Below, in pieces: positions 11,463 through 21,992 of a stretch of DNA of 64,000 nucleotides. The stretch is from Athripsodes cinereus (Eukaryota > Arthropoda > Insecta > Trichoptera > Leptoceridae), in assembly GCA_947579605.1 (NCBI GenBank), contig OX388314.1, positions 8,990,001-9,054,000 on the forward strand, read 5' to 3'. The position numbers and the translations under genes were made by a program. Below the pieces are notes generated by a model, which saw only the letters and a program-made list of their open reading frames with translations, ran no database searches and was not told the DNA's origin. Numbering within the stretch: position 1 is the first letter of the stretch; every line of letters starts with the position of its first letter.

Positions 11463-12890
11463 ATAGTTAAATGATACGAGAGCTATTTCAAAACTTTTCA
11501 GCACCATCGATAAGTTAATAGATTTTTGTCCATAAGATATGTTAACTATAGGTACAAACTTCAATAACTCTGACTACACTTTTGTTTGTAGCATTCTTCC
11601 GAAGTTTTTACCTGGCAACATTGTCTGTCAATAATTTATTGGTTTAGTTAAATAATAATAAGGGATGATGTCTGGACGGCAAGCCCTTTAGATTTCTGAC
11701 TATGACATCTCCGGTGTTGGCAAAATTTGTCTATTTTAAGTGTTGAAATTCAGATGAATGTGAGTTCCCAGACATGTGCGTTATCTGGGTGATCGGTGGG
11801 TCGCTATCAATTAGTGTCAATAATAGATGTTGAGAAGTCTTGAAAATTAAAACATTGGAAGGTAGAGAAGTGCCTACTCTGCATGGTCGTATGAACATTT
11901 TAAATGAAGAAAAAAACGAAATGGTAGATTTAGTACATCAAACTGTGAAGAGAGGATGTCGATTACTGTTTAAAATATTTTCAGAGTTCCACAACGTTTT
12001 AAATTGTGTTTGGATATGAATAAATAATCCGAAAACTGAATTAACCCAAATCGCATCAGAACTTACTACATACCTATCTTGTTTTATTAATATATTGAAA
12101 ATATAAGTTTCTTTATAAAAGGCTGGAAACTTATCAAATAGCTCTCGTACATCAAAGTTTTCAGTATATATAATTTATTTGAATGAAATGCCTACTTTCT
12201 GTATACTCTATATTAATTTTTTTTCACATATTGTTACAATAGTTAAAATAAAGTTTCTTCCGTAATCATAATAAATATATAAAATTATACATTTTAAATA
12301 CCCAAATACGTTTTACTTATTTTAATGTTTAAACCACTAACTTATGTAGGTTCATTATCTTTTACACTATTTATTCAATTATAACTTGTATTAGGATGTA
12401 CATTAGGTATTCACATGACGTTAGCTTGATGATGATAGCGCAATCTCATGAAAGCCTAATCGTTTTCAATTAAGTCACCGTGAACATTTAATTTACAAGC
12501 GTTTTATTAAAAAAAAACTAATTTAGTTTGAAATCGTTTAATATTTCTTACACATTTTACGGACACAAATAGAAAATTTACACTTTTTAATACGTATTGG
12601 CAAACTCTTTGAACGTATGTTTTCAATACTTCAAAAACCTAACAACTGTTTGTGTTAGGAAGTTGTTGCTTTCTCCCACAATAAAGAGTTTTATTTATAA
12701 GGTGTTACGAGTCTCATGTAAAAGGCAGGTGTTTAAAAAATAAAGACATCTTAATTTCAGCAGTGTGGTTTATCACCCATCGTGAATGTGTTATTTTTTG
12801 TTGGCACGTGAGAAAACACACGCTTGTATGTTTACTGCATGTGGCTGGTCTACTGGCTACCCTAGCTGTGGGTAAATAGGGAAAATAGAA
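11463..12890 (+). repeat. 3' flank of copy B, shared with copies D, E and F
   Basis: This matches the 3' flanks of D (23750-25075), E and F with scattered differences. It includes an inverted copy of the dispersed element at about 12680-12880. The match ends abruptly near 12890, where a transposable element begins. Confidence 0.8.
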
Positions 12891-14160
12891 GTTGCTACGA
12901 CGTCCCTCTGGGACGCCCGCAATAATTTATACATATTATCAGAAATGAAATTTATTAAATAGTATATATTTAATTGTACATAATGAAAGTATATAACAAT
13001 TGAATTTACAATTACTTGGCTGAGCCCCCAGTACCTTATATACTAAGTATATAAAGTACACATAGCAAGTTATTTATGAAAAGTTTATATAAGGAAACAG
13101 TTACAATTATGTTTATTTTTATTATGTAAAAGCAAATAGATAAAAGATTTATATATAGTTCAATTGGTCAAGTTGTCTAGGCATGATTCTAGCTTTGTTA
13201 AGAAGAGCTATGTATTGTGCGAGGGTGGTCTACATACATAGATATTCATACTTACGTAGAGTTTCAGAAATCTTACCCTTGTGTTTATCGGCATTCCATT
13301 CTCATGGTCGTCAGGTATTATTACATATTTTATAGATACTTTAAGCAATTGAATTCCATAATTATTCTTCAGTTAGGTATGTATATATCTCAGTGTTTTA
13401 ACTAATCCAGGATTAAGTAATAGAAGTTAACTCTTCAGTTAGATATTCTTATGGACAGATAATTACTTCAGTGTTATATACTTGTACTCATATCAGTTAT
13501 AGATATTCAATGATAGATATTTATCACATACAGTTTCATCCAGGGTTCAAACCTGGGTTTACTAAACAATATAATTATATATGTAAACACATATTTCATT
13601 CCGGATTCGAACCAGGAACAACTATTTAATTTTACTTTTGTACATAAGTTCAACTTCTCAATGTTACTCCTATTGTTGGTATTATTACATCAGCACATAC
13701 TGTGTATATCATTGTGAGGAAATACTAGAATTATGAATGAACGAAAACATGGTTTGGGTTTATCACAGACAGTATATATTGAAAGAAGATGGCAATGGTA
13801 CACATAAATACATATAGATACAACAAATAATATACATAATATAAAGAGATGATCAATGCAAAAGTTGTCAACATTTACTCTAATGATTTTAATTACTTGC
13901 CAAGTTACTTTATCTATTTAATTATTTAGCGGAGCTGTGGATACATTTAAGAACAAATCATCTCTAGCATTTTCTTTAATAAATAATAGGAAACCACGGA
14001 AAACCATTATTAGAGAAGTGCAATTTTATAGAGGTTACATCCCCGGTTTGAATACTACTCTAAGAATAATAATGTTTATTTAATCCAATAATATAGACTA
14101 ATAAAGAAATAATATAGAAACATTTCTGTAGTGGAAATTCTGTTATCGACTCAAGTAAAA
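12891..14160. mobile_element. Unclassified transposable-element sequence
   Basis: This is foreign to the defensin unit, which stops at 12890. It contains tRNA-B-box-like and inverted B-box-like strings (near 13540 and 13600) and a TATATAAAG near 13050, but no coding capacity. It may be the left part of an LTR-type element whose right part is 17690-18011; I could not match two LTRs by eye. Confidence 0.4.
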
Positions 14161-14161
14161 A

Positions 14162-17100
14162 CTACATTATTTATTTATTTATTCAATTTACGGCTCATAT
14201 AGCCATTTACAATATATATACATATATAAACATACAAATTCACAAATTGGTGTTAAGTAATTCAAATATATATAACCAAAATAATAACAACAACAAAAAT
14301 GCAACCAAATATCATCAATAAAAACAACCATGTATAAATAAATGGATGGGCACTATTTATAGACAATTCAAGTTAGTAGGCATCCATACGAACAATCACA
14401 CAATACAGCAATTATTAATTTACTTGTCACAAATTACAAAGCAAACATATAAACTTTGTTATTATTCTAATATTTCTTTTTTTTATACGTCTCAACATTC
14501 AAATTATAGAGACAAATCAAATTATGGAGAATAAAAAACCAATCTGCAACTGTTAAAATTGCAACATTCAATTTAAATTGTACAAAGAGAAAAAAAAAAA
14601 AACAATTGTCAATAAAATAAAATATAAATCAAAACAAAACAAATACACATTTAAAATAATAAATATAATACGTTAAAACATTTATAATGAAGGCACATCT
14701 TGTATAGTGAATGACATTGAAGGTAGCATCAATAATAATTAACACACATACACACACACACACCTCAATCAGAAACTCACAAGCAATAAACAATAAAACA
14801 GTTTCAATAGAAATAACAGGTGCTTCAACTTACATACTTAAAAACTCAACAATAAAAACCAGAAACAAAAATCAAATAAAAAAGAAGACAATAAAGCAAA
14901 AAACATTGTGGCTTATTCATTTATATCCTATATCTCCTGAGGGCAACAGGGAGAAAACATGACTCTAAGTTGTTCTTTAAAACTTGGAAGACTGACGTTA
15001 AAAATGTCAACCGATTTCAAGCACTGGTTTCCCAAGCGATGCAATCGGGGAACCACTGTATTACTTATATAGTTAGTTGTGTGATTGTCACAATAAAACA
15101 GTTCCCGGCCCCGAGTACATCGCCCAGGCACCCTATACCTTATCAACTGTGTTAATTCAGGGCTGTCAATACAACTGTTTATGATTTTATACAATAAAAT
15201 AAGATCGTTCATGATTCTCCTGTCTGACAAATTTTCTATATGAAGATATGTTTGTAAATATTCGTAATTAATTTCGTCTCTAGGTATACCCAATTTAAAA
15301 TTTATAAATCGCAAAAATTTGCGCTGGACACGATCTATGTTATTTACATGTACAGCGTAAGCAGGCGACCATATGGGTGTGTTGTACTCCAACTGACTAC
15401 GCACCAGTGACGTGTACAAAAGTTTGATGGAATGCAAATTCTTAAAGTCGGTCACTGTACGCAGTACAAACCCAAGGGTTTTCATTGCTTTCGCTGTTAT
15501 TTCCTCGATATGGTTTATAAATGTAATTTTTTCATCAAAAACTACTCCCAAATCATGAATCTCAGTTACTTTAGTTAGTTTGAAGCCCTGTATAGAATAT
15601 TCGAAATCGATACACCCCCTCAATCTTCCAAATCTGATAAATTGACACTTTTGAACATTCAAGAACAATCTATTACTCTGACACCACAAATTTAGTCTCT
15701 CAAGGTTACTCTGCAACATGTCACAGTCCTTAGTTGACTCAATTCTTTTATACATTTTTATATCATCTGCAAATATCAAAAATTCTATACCTCCCAGATC
15801 AGATACAACATCATTTATGAAAAGCAGAAACAAAATTGGTCCAAAATGGCTCCCCTGCGGTAAGCCGCTGGTGGCAGTAAAATAGGGAGAAAAAACATTA
15901 TCTATTTTTACTCGTAATGATCGCCCATTCAGGTAACTAGTAAACCATCTCAAAAGAGTGTCATTCACTCCCAGAACCGAGAGTTTCTCTAACAATATGC
16001 TGTGCGAAACCTTATCAAAGGCCTTTTGGAAGTCCAAGTAAATGCTATCCACCTGAAACCCCTTGGCGAGGCTCTCAGCAATATAATCTTCATATATTGA
16101 TAGGTTTGTAATTGTAGATCTACCGGGAATGAATCCATGTTGTTGAGGTACTATCACTGGTACAACGGATGGCATCATCTGGTCCAGTACCAGAGATTCG
16201 AACAATTTTGCAAGAGTGGACTGAATACATATGGGCCTATAGTTGCTTATATCGTTTTTATCACCTTTCTTAAATATAGGCACAATATTTCCAATTTTCC
16301 ATGATGATGGAAAGTGACCTTTCCCAAGGGATTTATTAAAAATTACAGTTAATGGAACCACGAGGGCATCCACACATTTCCTTATGAAGATTGGAGGTAC
16401 GTTATCAGGCCCCGCAGCTTTATTAATGTCAAGTTTCAGTATTTTTGTTCTAACACTATCGGCTTCTAGATGACAAATTGACAAATCTATTAATGGACCA
16501 TTAGGGATGTGAATTTCTTCAACACACCCATTATCCGCTTCATATACATTTTTAAAAAAATCTGCAAATAAATTAACCACACTCTGTTGATTATTTACCC
16601 ATGTTCGTTCAAGAAACATATGGGATGGGTAACAAGAATCACTATTTGTTAACGTTTTACGAAACCTCCAAAGGCTTCGAGAATCTACGGTAATATCCTC
16701 AGCTTTCTCTATATGGTCACTATAACATTTAGATTTCAATGTTTTACATTTTGCTCTTAAATCAGTAAACTTTTTATAATACCTAGTATCATACGTCTCC
16801 TTATAGATCTTATGTGTTATTTTCTTTTCCGTTATAAGATTTTTCAATTCGGGTGAAAACCATACCGGGAAAGTATGATCTCTGCATTTCTCAAGCGGTA
16901 CGAACTTGTTTATTGCTTCATACACTATTCCATAAAATACTGCGACATTAAACTCTACATTCTCATCTTGCAGAAAGGTCCAGTCACAGTTCAAGAGATA
17001 GTTTATAGCACCGTCGTAATCACCCTTATTGTAGTTTGATACATAACTCACTTCTTTCTTTTGATTCTTAGATCCAACTTCAATCTCCGTGTACAGTGGA

Positions 17101-17420
17101 GGATGATAAGCATCTGGAGGTAAAAGTTCTTCGCTAGGGTGTTCAACCTTTATGAATTCACAATTGGAAAAAATTAAATCTAGTAATCGACTTTGGATGT
17201 TGTAATTATAATTGTACTGGTTGAATCCAAGAAAATATGCAGTTTCCAAAATTTCTTTAGCACCCTCGTGGTTATCCCTGTTAATATGGTTGTCCTCTGC
17301 ATTTATCCAAAAGACATTACTTTTCAAGCATATACAAGGTTTCAATTCTATTGCGATAACAGTTAAATATAACAGTGACAATGTAATAAGACAAACAGAT
17401 TAGATAATCGTCGATGATAG
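14162..17420 (-). mobile_element. 5'-truncated Jockey/CR1-like LINE
   Basis: The minus-strand element ends at 14162 in an (AAAT)n-type tail and starts near 17420. It contains the open frame described at 14928-17381 and about 760 bp of 3' untranslated sequence, which includes a CA microsatellite near 14745. A related 3' end with the motif TATAGCC plus an AAAT tail is seen on the plus strand at 63440-63500. Confidence 0.85.
14928..17381 (-). CDS. LINE ORF2: partial endonuclease, reverse transcriptase (817 aa)
   Basis: The open frame codes for a retrotransposon reverse transcriptase that would copy its own RNA at a nicked target. Residues about 30-105 are the C-terminal end of an apurinic-type endonuclease (SRLLDLIFSN, then DAYHPPLYTE). 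The N-terminal catalytic part is missing, so the copy is 5' truncated. The RT domain spans about residues 310-590, with NKAAGPDNVPP, YLDFQKAFDKVSH, SGLPQGSHFGPILF and the catalytic FADDIKMY. The C-terminal region (LYTSLVRSQLEYNTPIWSP) has no RNase H, which fits Jockey or CR1 clades. The frame is uninterrupted, implying a fairly recent insertion. The start codon is nominal. Confidence 0.88.
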   Translation of the reverse strand: MSLLYLTVIAIELKPCICLKSNVFWINAEDNHINRDNHEGAKEILETAYFLGFNQYNYNYNIQSRLLDLIFSNCEFIKVEHPSEELLPPDAYHPPLYTEIEVGSKNQKKEVSYVSNYNKGDYDGAINYLLNCDWTFLQDENVEFNVAVFYGIVYEAINKFVPLEKCRDHTFPVWFSPELKNLITEKKITHKIYKETYDTRYYKKFTDLRAKCKTLKSKCYSDHIEKAEDITVDSRSLWRFRKTLTNSDSCYPSHMFLERTWVNNQQSVVNLFADFFKNVYEADNGCVEEIHIPNGPLIDLSICHLEADSVRTKILKLDINKAAGPDNVPPIFIRKCVDALVVPLTVIFNKSLGKGHFPSSWKIGNIVPIFKKGDKNDISNYRPICIQSTLAKLFESLVLDQMMPSVVPVIVPQQHGFIPGRSTITNLSIYEDYIAESLAKGFQVDSIYLDFQKAFDKVSHSILLEKLSVLGVNDTLLRWFTSYLNGRSLRVKIDNVFSPYFTATSGLPQGSHFGPILFLLFINDVVSDLGGIEFLIFADDIKMYKRIESTKDCDMLQSNLERLNLWCQSNRLFLNVQKCQFIRFGRLRGCIDFEYSIQGFKLTKVTEIHDLGVVFDEKITFINHIEEITAKAMKTLGFVLRTVTDFKNLHSIKLLYTSLVRSQLEYNTPIWSPAYAVHVNNIDRVQRKFLRFINFKLGIPRDEINYEYLQTYLHIENLSDRRIMNDLILLYKIINSCIDSPELTQLIRYRVPGRCTRGRELFYCDNHTTNYISNTVVPRLHRLGNQCLKSVDIFNVSLPSFKEQLRVMFSPCCPQEI

Positions 17421-17437
17421 TCGTCGTCAGATAATAT

Positions 17438-17622
17438 GGAGTTCGTCGGTAGCCTGGAGGTAGAGTCTCGGCCTCCAGAACAAGGGGTCCATGGTTCGAT
17501 CCCAGGTGCCGGCAAACTCCCCTTTCACGGCACAAGCTTTTAGCTTAGTGTGAAAGGTGTATAAGGTTGTATTTGGGTTTATAATAAACCCAGATATATC
17601 TTTTCCAAAAAAAAAAAAAAAA
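17438..17622 (+). mobile_element. tRNA-derived SINE
   Basis: The head has an A-box-like TAGCCTGGAGG (17450-17460) and a perfect B box GGTTCGATCC (17493-17502), spaced as in a tRNA gene. It is followed by an unrelated body and a 16-base poly-A tail (17607-17622). The acceptor and anticodon stems do not fold into a proper tRNA, so this is a SINE rather than a functional tRNA. A truncated head recurs at 59284-59316. Confidence 0.8.
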
Positions 17623-17629
17623 TTATACA

Positions 17630-18011
17630 TACATTTAAAAGGGTATGGTCTAGTTAGATATCTGGCCAGTTGAATACATAGGTACATAGTATATTATATT
17701 GGTACTTACAATATTTCATATCAACACAATATTGCTATATCCAGTGGAGACGAGAAAAGGTAACACATGATTACGCCGAGGTTAGATACGCAGTCACGAG
17801 GATTAAAGATATCATCTTCCGTTATAGAACATCGTAGAGAAGCGGGCTTCCTCCGAGAAGCTAGCTATAAGGAGATTATTTAAGGCCGCCGCTGCTATTA
17901 GTCCATTCTATATTCAAGATGGTATGTCTACACTCATCAAGAATGGAGTCAAGGATAATTCATTGACAACAATTTCACCAGGAGGATAATTCGCCGACAA
18001 ATACAAAACAA
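17630..18011. mobile_element. Possible LTR fragment
   Basis: This mixed-composition block lies between the SINE and the duplicated flank at 18012. It ends in CAAAACA followed by TTTAATGTTGGCGTGCCC, which resembles an LTR end followed by a primer-binding region. No retroviral-type coding sequence is visible here, so the call is tentative. Confidence 0.3.
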
Positions 18012-18267
18012 TTTAATGTTGGCGTGCCCAGAAGTTGTTTAAAGGGGACATTAAGTACAATATTTTCTTGGGATATTTTTTCTGGTATATACAAGATGTA
18101 AAGCGGAACGTTTGACAACTGAAAAGGTATATAGAGGGACATAGTGAGACATTTTGAGGGTACTCACAATTAAACAGGGTGTGTCATTTTTTATTAATTA
18201 ATTTATTCATTCATTACTATACATTGATTACAAATAATTACATAGAAGGTATACATTCAAGTTAGAT
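18012..18267 (-). repeat. Duplicate of window positions 1-240
   Basis: Near-identical to the 3' flank of defensin copy A. It is interrupted at about 18268 by an RTE-like LINE fragment and resumes at about 19055. Confidence 0.8.
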
Positions 18268-19060
18268 CATCATCATCAGCATCTCGCCCACAATGCTCCT
18301 CTCGGGAGCACAGGGCAGAAACCAGCCCCCTCCATTCAAAGCGTCTCTGCGCCACTTTCCCTACGCTCTGATATCATTGTCATAGGAACGGTGTATTGTG
18401 AAAGAGGGACGCCCGGGCCGACGGGTGGACGGAAGAACAGTTCTCTTTTTGGCCAACTATCATTGGGCATTCTCAAAACATGTCCCAGCCAGGACCATCG
18501 TCTCTCTTGTATTACGGAGATTACAGGTCTCTGCTGGGTGCGCCGGCGCACAACATCATTTGTAACATGTTCATACCATTTGACATCCAAAATTCTTCTA
18601 AGACACTTGTTTTCAAAGCTTAGTATCTTCCGCTCTTGAGCCTTGGTTAAGTGCCAAGACTCACAGCCATATAGAAGGATTGGGATGATGCATGCATTGA
18701 ACAAGCGACATTTTGTCCTGATGCTGAGTCCAGACGCCTTCCAAACTTTGTTCATGTTATTGAAAGCCCCGCTAGCAGCTCCTGTGCGGATTGGTAATTC
18801 CGAACGGAGATCACCCTCTGGCGTTATGGCTGTTCCCAGGTACCTGAATTTGCTAACCTGAGATATCTGGGAATTACCAACCATTAGTGGGCCGTGAGTA
18901 CTCGTGCATGTACTATTACATATGTACTCCGTTTTACCAGCGTTGATACGAAGGCCAAGGCGTAAGAAATTTTCATAAAGAGCATTAGCGTTGCACTGTC
19001 ATCCGTCCACAGATGTATCAAAAAGTGCTAGATCATCCGCATATTCAAGTAAGATACAAT
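18268..19060 (-). mobile_element. RTE-like LINE fragment, pseudogenised
   Basis: Read on the minus strand it begins inside the RT domain with LEYADDLALFDTSVDG, then an in-frame TGA. It continues with a 182-codon open frame (18336-18884) that includes KFRYLGTAITPEGDL, LLYGCESWHLTKA, ENKCLRRILDVKWYEHVTND and WSWLGHVLRMP. This C-terminal signature is typical of RTE and related endonuclease/RT elements. It splits the duplicated flank, so it inserted after or during that duplication. Confidence 0.8.
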
Positions 19061-19324
19061 CAATATACTTATTTTTTCATAAGTGTTGTTAGAATAATAT
19101 CTGTTTGAAAGGAAATTTTATTCATTTTCAAAAAATAATATGCTCACCAAAATAAAAATAAGAATACATGTTTGGAATGTGCAGAAGTAGATTGTTGCAA
19201 CCACATATTTCAAATTGTTGTTTCCACATGTTTCAAATCTTGTTTTCTAAATTTATTTCCATGCATTTTTAGTAGAATTATCTATACAATTATAGAAACT
19301 TTAAATCGATAATGCTGAAAAGTT
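19055..19324 (-). repeat. Continuation of the copy A-type 3' flank
   Basis: Matches about 260-528 of the window, including the ATTATCGATTTAAAG region next to exon 2, with small indels. Confidence 0.75.
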
Positions 19325-19514
19325 TTATAATAGTTCTCGTATCATTTTATTTATTTGAGTATTGTGGAGGTGGAGGGGGAATGGGCGATAGAGTGTGAGG
19401 TTCAACAAGTTGATTACAGATGCATACATTTCCTTCGCATCTTCCTTCAGGTCTATTTTGCCTTGTATGTAGCATGCATTTGGAAATTTTTGGCAGATTG
19501 GTTCCACGACGTGG
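19325..19514 (-). pseudogene. Truncated, frameshifted defensin-like exon 2 (copy C)
   Basis: This is homologous to exon 2 of copy A. The first half of the module (EPICQKFPNACYI) is in one frame. A deletion of about 7 bp then removes Cys3 and shifts the frame, so the Cys4-Cys6 part (RCEGNVCICN) and a shortened proline tail lie in another. The 5' end of the exon, its splice acceptor and its own signal exon are missing. The sequence breaks at a CCACG-A-CGTGG palindrome and continues into a plus-strand exon-1 remnant. It cannot make the peptide. Confidence 0.85.
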
Positions 19515-19678
19515 CAGAGAGTGAGCTATTTCATTTTTGTACAATTCTTTTTATTAATTCATTTTCACAATCATTGCATAAATAGTATTTCAATAAATTA
19601 TAAATCCAGGCATAGTGACAGGATACTTTCATGCAGAGATTAACGTTTATTCTCAACGTCTGGCTAAAATTATTCATG
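19511..19678 (+). pseudogene. Exon 1 tail and intron start of a defensin copy, inverted next to copy C
   Basis: Begins GTGGCAGAGAGTGAG, equivalent to the last codons of exon 1 plus the splice donor. It then follows the first part of the copy D intron (22050-22215) in the plus orientation. Exon 2 of copy C runs the other way, so two gene fragments are joined head to head. Confidence 0.75.
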
Positions 19679-19790
19679 ATGGGTCATGTTGGCTGAGAAT
19701 GCTCAATGATAGTTGGGCAAAAAGAGCACTGTTCTTCCATCCGCAAGGGTTTCGTTGGGCATCCCTCTTTCACAACACACCGTTCCTACG
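19670..19790 (+). repeat. Small RTE-like LINE fragment
   Basis: Plus-strand translation gives GSCWLRMLNDSWAKRALFF, matching the WLGHVLRMPNDSWPKRELFF end of the element at 18336-18884. It is followed directly by the block duplicated from 7390. Confidence 0.65.
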
Positions 19791-20640
19791 ACAACGACAT
19801 CAGAGCTTGGAACAAATATCATATCAATCCTGAAATATCAGTTTCAGAGCTACTCATACGATAATTATCACTCGCACTAATATAATGTCATTATATCATC
19901 TCTTTTGTAGTTCGCCGTAGCTGTATTCATTACTCCATGGTTGCCATTTGAGGACTTTTATTGTCCATCTATGGATTTAGGATTATTCATCGACAACAAT
20001 TCAATTTAAAGCATCCAGGCCTTCCACTGCAATACCAAGTTGTGGGCCTAAAATTTTCCTTAAAATCCAATGGTCAAAAGACAGAACACTTCGTTGGTCT
20101 TTAAGAGCCATATATCTGGTATTCGAACAATATTGATGGAGACCCACCGACCATCCGGATAGCGCAGAAGTTTGGGGACTTCTATTTATCCGATTAAATT
20201 TCTATACTAACAAATTTATTCAGACTAGAGGTGCCATGGTGGGCTGCCTAAAGGACTGGCCGACCAAAACCCCCACAAATAAATTGAAACAACGATATTT
20301 GCTGAAGAGAAGCATCTTATTTAACAAATATTACAAAATGGGTGTTTCATAGTAGAATATAGACGACGTTTCACTTTCTTGCTACGTCAACGTAATTACG
20401 TAACGCTAAAATGTGTTTTGACTTCAGGTTCTGTTGCCAATAATTTCGGACGTATTTACAGATAATGGATTGAAAGAAGATTTGTTCTATCAAGTCATCA
20501 TATATTTAATTGAATCTAAATACCTGTAGTCACAGTATGAAAAAAAATCGTATCTATGTATATATACCTACATATATATATATATACAATATAAAATCGC
20601 TTACAAAAACATCGTTAATTTTCACTGTATGTTATTGTTT
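19785..20640. repeat. Duplicate of 7390-8420
   Basis: Collinear with 7390-8420 but without the poly-A retroelement found there at 7627-7816. Confidence 0.75.
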
Positions 20641-20641
20641 T

Positions 20642-20900
20642 ATTTATTTATTATTGCAATAAACGGCTTTCGCCTTTTACAGTTTTAAAAAAGTACAAAC
20701 AATTTTTAACATACATTACAAGCGGAAATAAAATAAAAATACTATTTATGTTCAAGACAAAATCAAATATAAAGCTTTAAAAGTAAGTAAGACAAACCAT
20801 TATATGTCTTAATATAGAATATACAAATAAACATAATCATAGGCACCCACAGGTATTACAATAATATTATTCATCCAGGCCCACGGTACCTCACACTATT
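20642..20900 (-). mobile_element. Retroelement 3' end (minus orientation)
   Basis: A stretch beginning with TTATT repeats and AATAAACGGCTTTCGCC interrupts sequence that is continuous in the copy B flank near 8400. It has the form of a LINE or SINE 3' end read backwards. No coding sequence. Confidence 0.55.
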
Positions 20901-20929
20901 TATGAATAATATACTTATATATGATCTTC

Positions 20930-21212
20930 TTCTTCCTGGCACTGTCTCAACTTATTGCCGCTGAAGGCTGTTGGGGTCGACTCTTTTCGTTCTGAGGTTA
21001 TACACTCTTCTGTTTCTTATATCATCTTCATCCAGGCCATTTCTCCCCAGGATTCTATTGCATTGTGTCATCCAGGTATTCTTTGGTCTCCCTCTTGATG
21101 GATGTCGAGGGAGATTTATTGATGTAGCTTTGTTAACAGTGTGTTTCGGTGGTATCCGCCTTATGTGCCCATACCATCTTAGTTGCCTCTCTTCTAATTT
21201 AACGGAATATTT
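20930..21212 (-). mobile_element. LINE C-terminal fragment
   Basis: Minus-strand translation gives a WYGHIRR-type segment, then PSRGRPKNTWMTQCNRILGR and LDEDDIRNRRVYNLRTKR. This is the conserved tail of endonuclease/RT retrotransposons. A decayed plus-strand relative lies at 50370-50540. It inserted into the shared upstream flank of copy D. Confidence 0.75.
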
Positions 21213-21592
21213 TCTGTTTGACCACTGTGTGATATGTATGGTGAGTTAAATATTCGCTATTTATTACGAATTTTCTCTTCTCAACTATGATATATAATAT
21301 TTTTCTATATTTTTTTACTTAATAACACTCTTTCTCTAAGGATGCCGTAAGGCGAAGGCTTGACAATAAGTATATAAATATTTGAACTCCTGCCTTTTAC
21401 ATCAAACAGTTTAACGTTTCTAACAGTGATAATAACTAAATATAAAAAAATCGTGATGAAACTTATAAAAAACATTTAAAACGATCGTGAAGTATCATAA
21501 ATGCAATAAGTACATGCATTAGGAATTAACCATTTAAGCTGAAGGGTCAGAACGCAAAGTGCAATAAAAAACAACAAAATGTGTTATATAAA

Positions 21593-21835
21593 CATAGATA
21601 TACTAGATAGGTAATTCAAAGAAAAAATCGGTCCTACAGCCAATCAAATTTAACAGCCAGTTTTAAACCAGCGTCCGTTGAGACGGTTTGTTAGACAGCG
21701 CATAACCATTATCATCTTAATGATATAAAGTGAGACAGCATAATATTATTATTGTTATTATTAATGCGTTAAGTTGGAACACGAATATTCCGCAATAATG
21801 TACTGAATTGCAGGTCTAGTATGTCTATGTATATA
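21593..21835. mobile_element. MITE-like element with inverted ends
   Basis: The ends ACATAGATATACTAGAT and (reversed) ACATAGACATACTAGAC match at 15 of 17 positions. The element splits sequence that is continuous upstream of copy B (near 9645), E and F. It sits in AT-rich target sequence. Part of a relative is at 8710-8810. Confidence 0.7.
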
Positions 21836-21884
21836 AAAGTTAAAAAAATAATAACTAATTCACGAATATGTTATAACATTTCAG

Positions 21885-21893
21885 TATAAGAGG
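21885..21893 (+). promoter_or_regulatory. TATA box of copy D
   Basis: TATAAGAGG, a one-base variant of the TATAAAAGG in the other copies, with the same surrounding block and spacing. Confidence 0.7.
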
Positions 21894-21992
21894 CAATTCT
21901 GAAATATGGAAACATAATAACACTTGAACTCTGTTGGTCAAAGTGTTGCCTCAATTACTACGAGTATTTGTAATAAAGTAACTTTGTAGAAA

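Noticed and set aside
14711..14962. 83-codon plus-strand frame
   Set aside because: It lies in the 3' untranslated region of the minus-strand LINE and spans a CA microsatellite.
17491..17510. Possible tRNA gene from the B box
   Set aside because: The acceptor and anticodon stems do not pair and a poly-A tail follows; it is a SINE.
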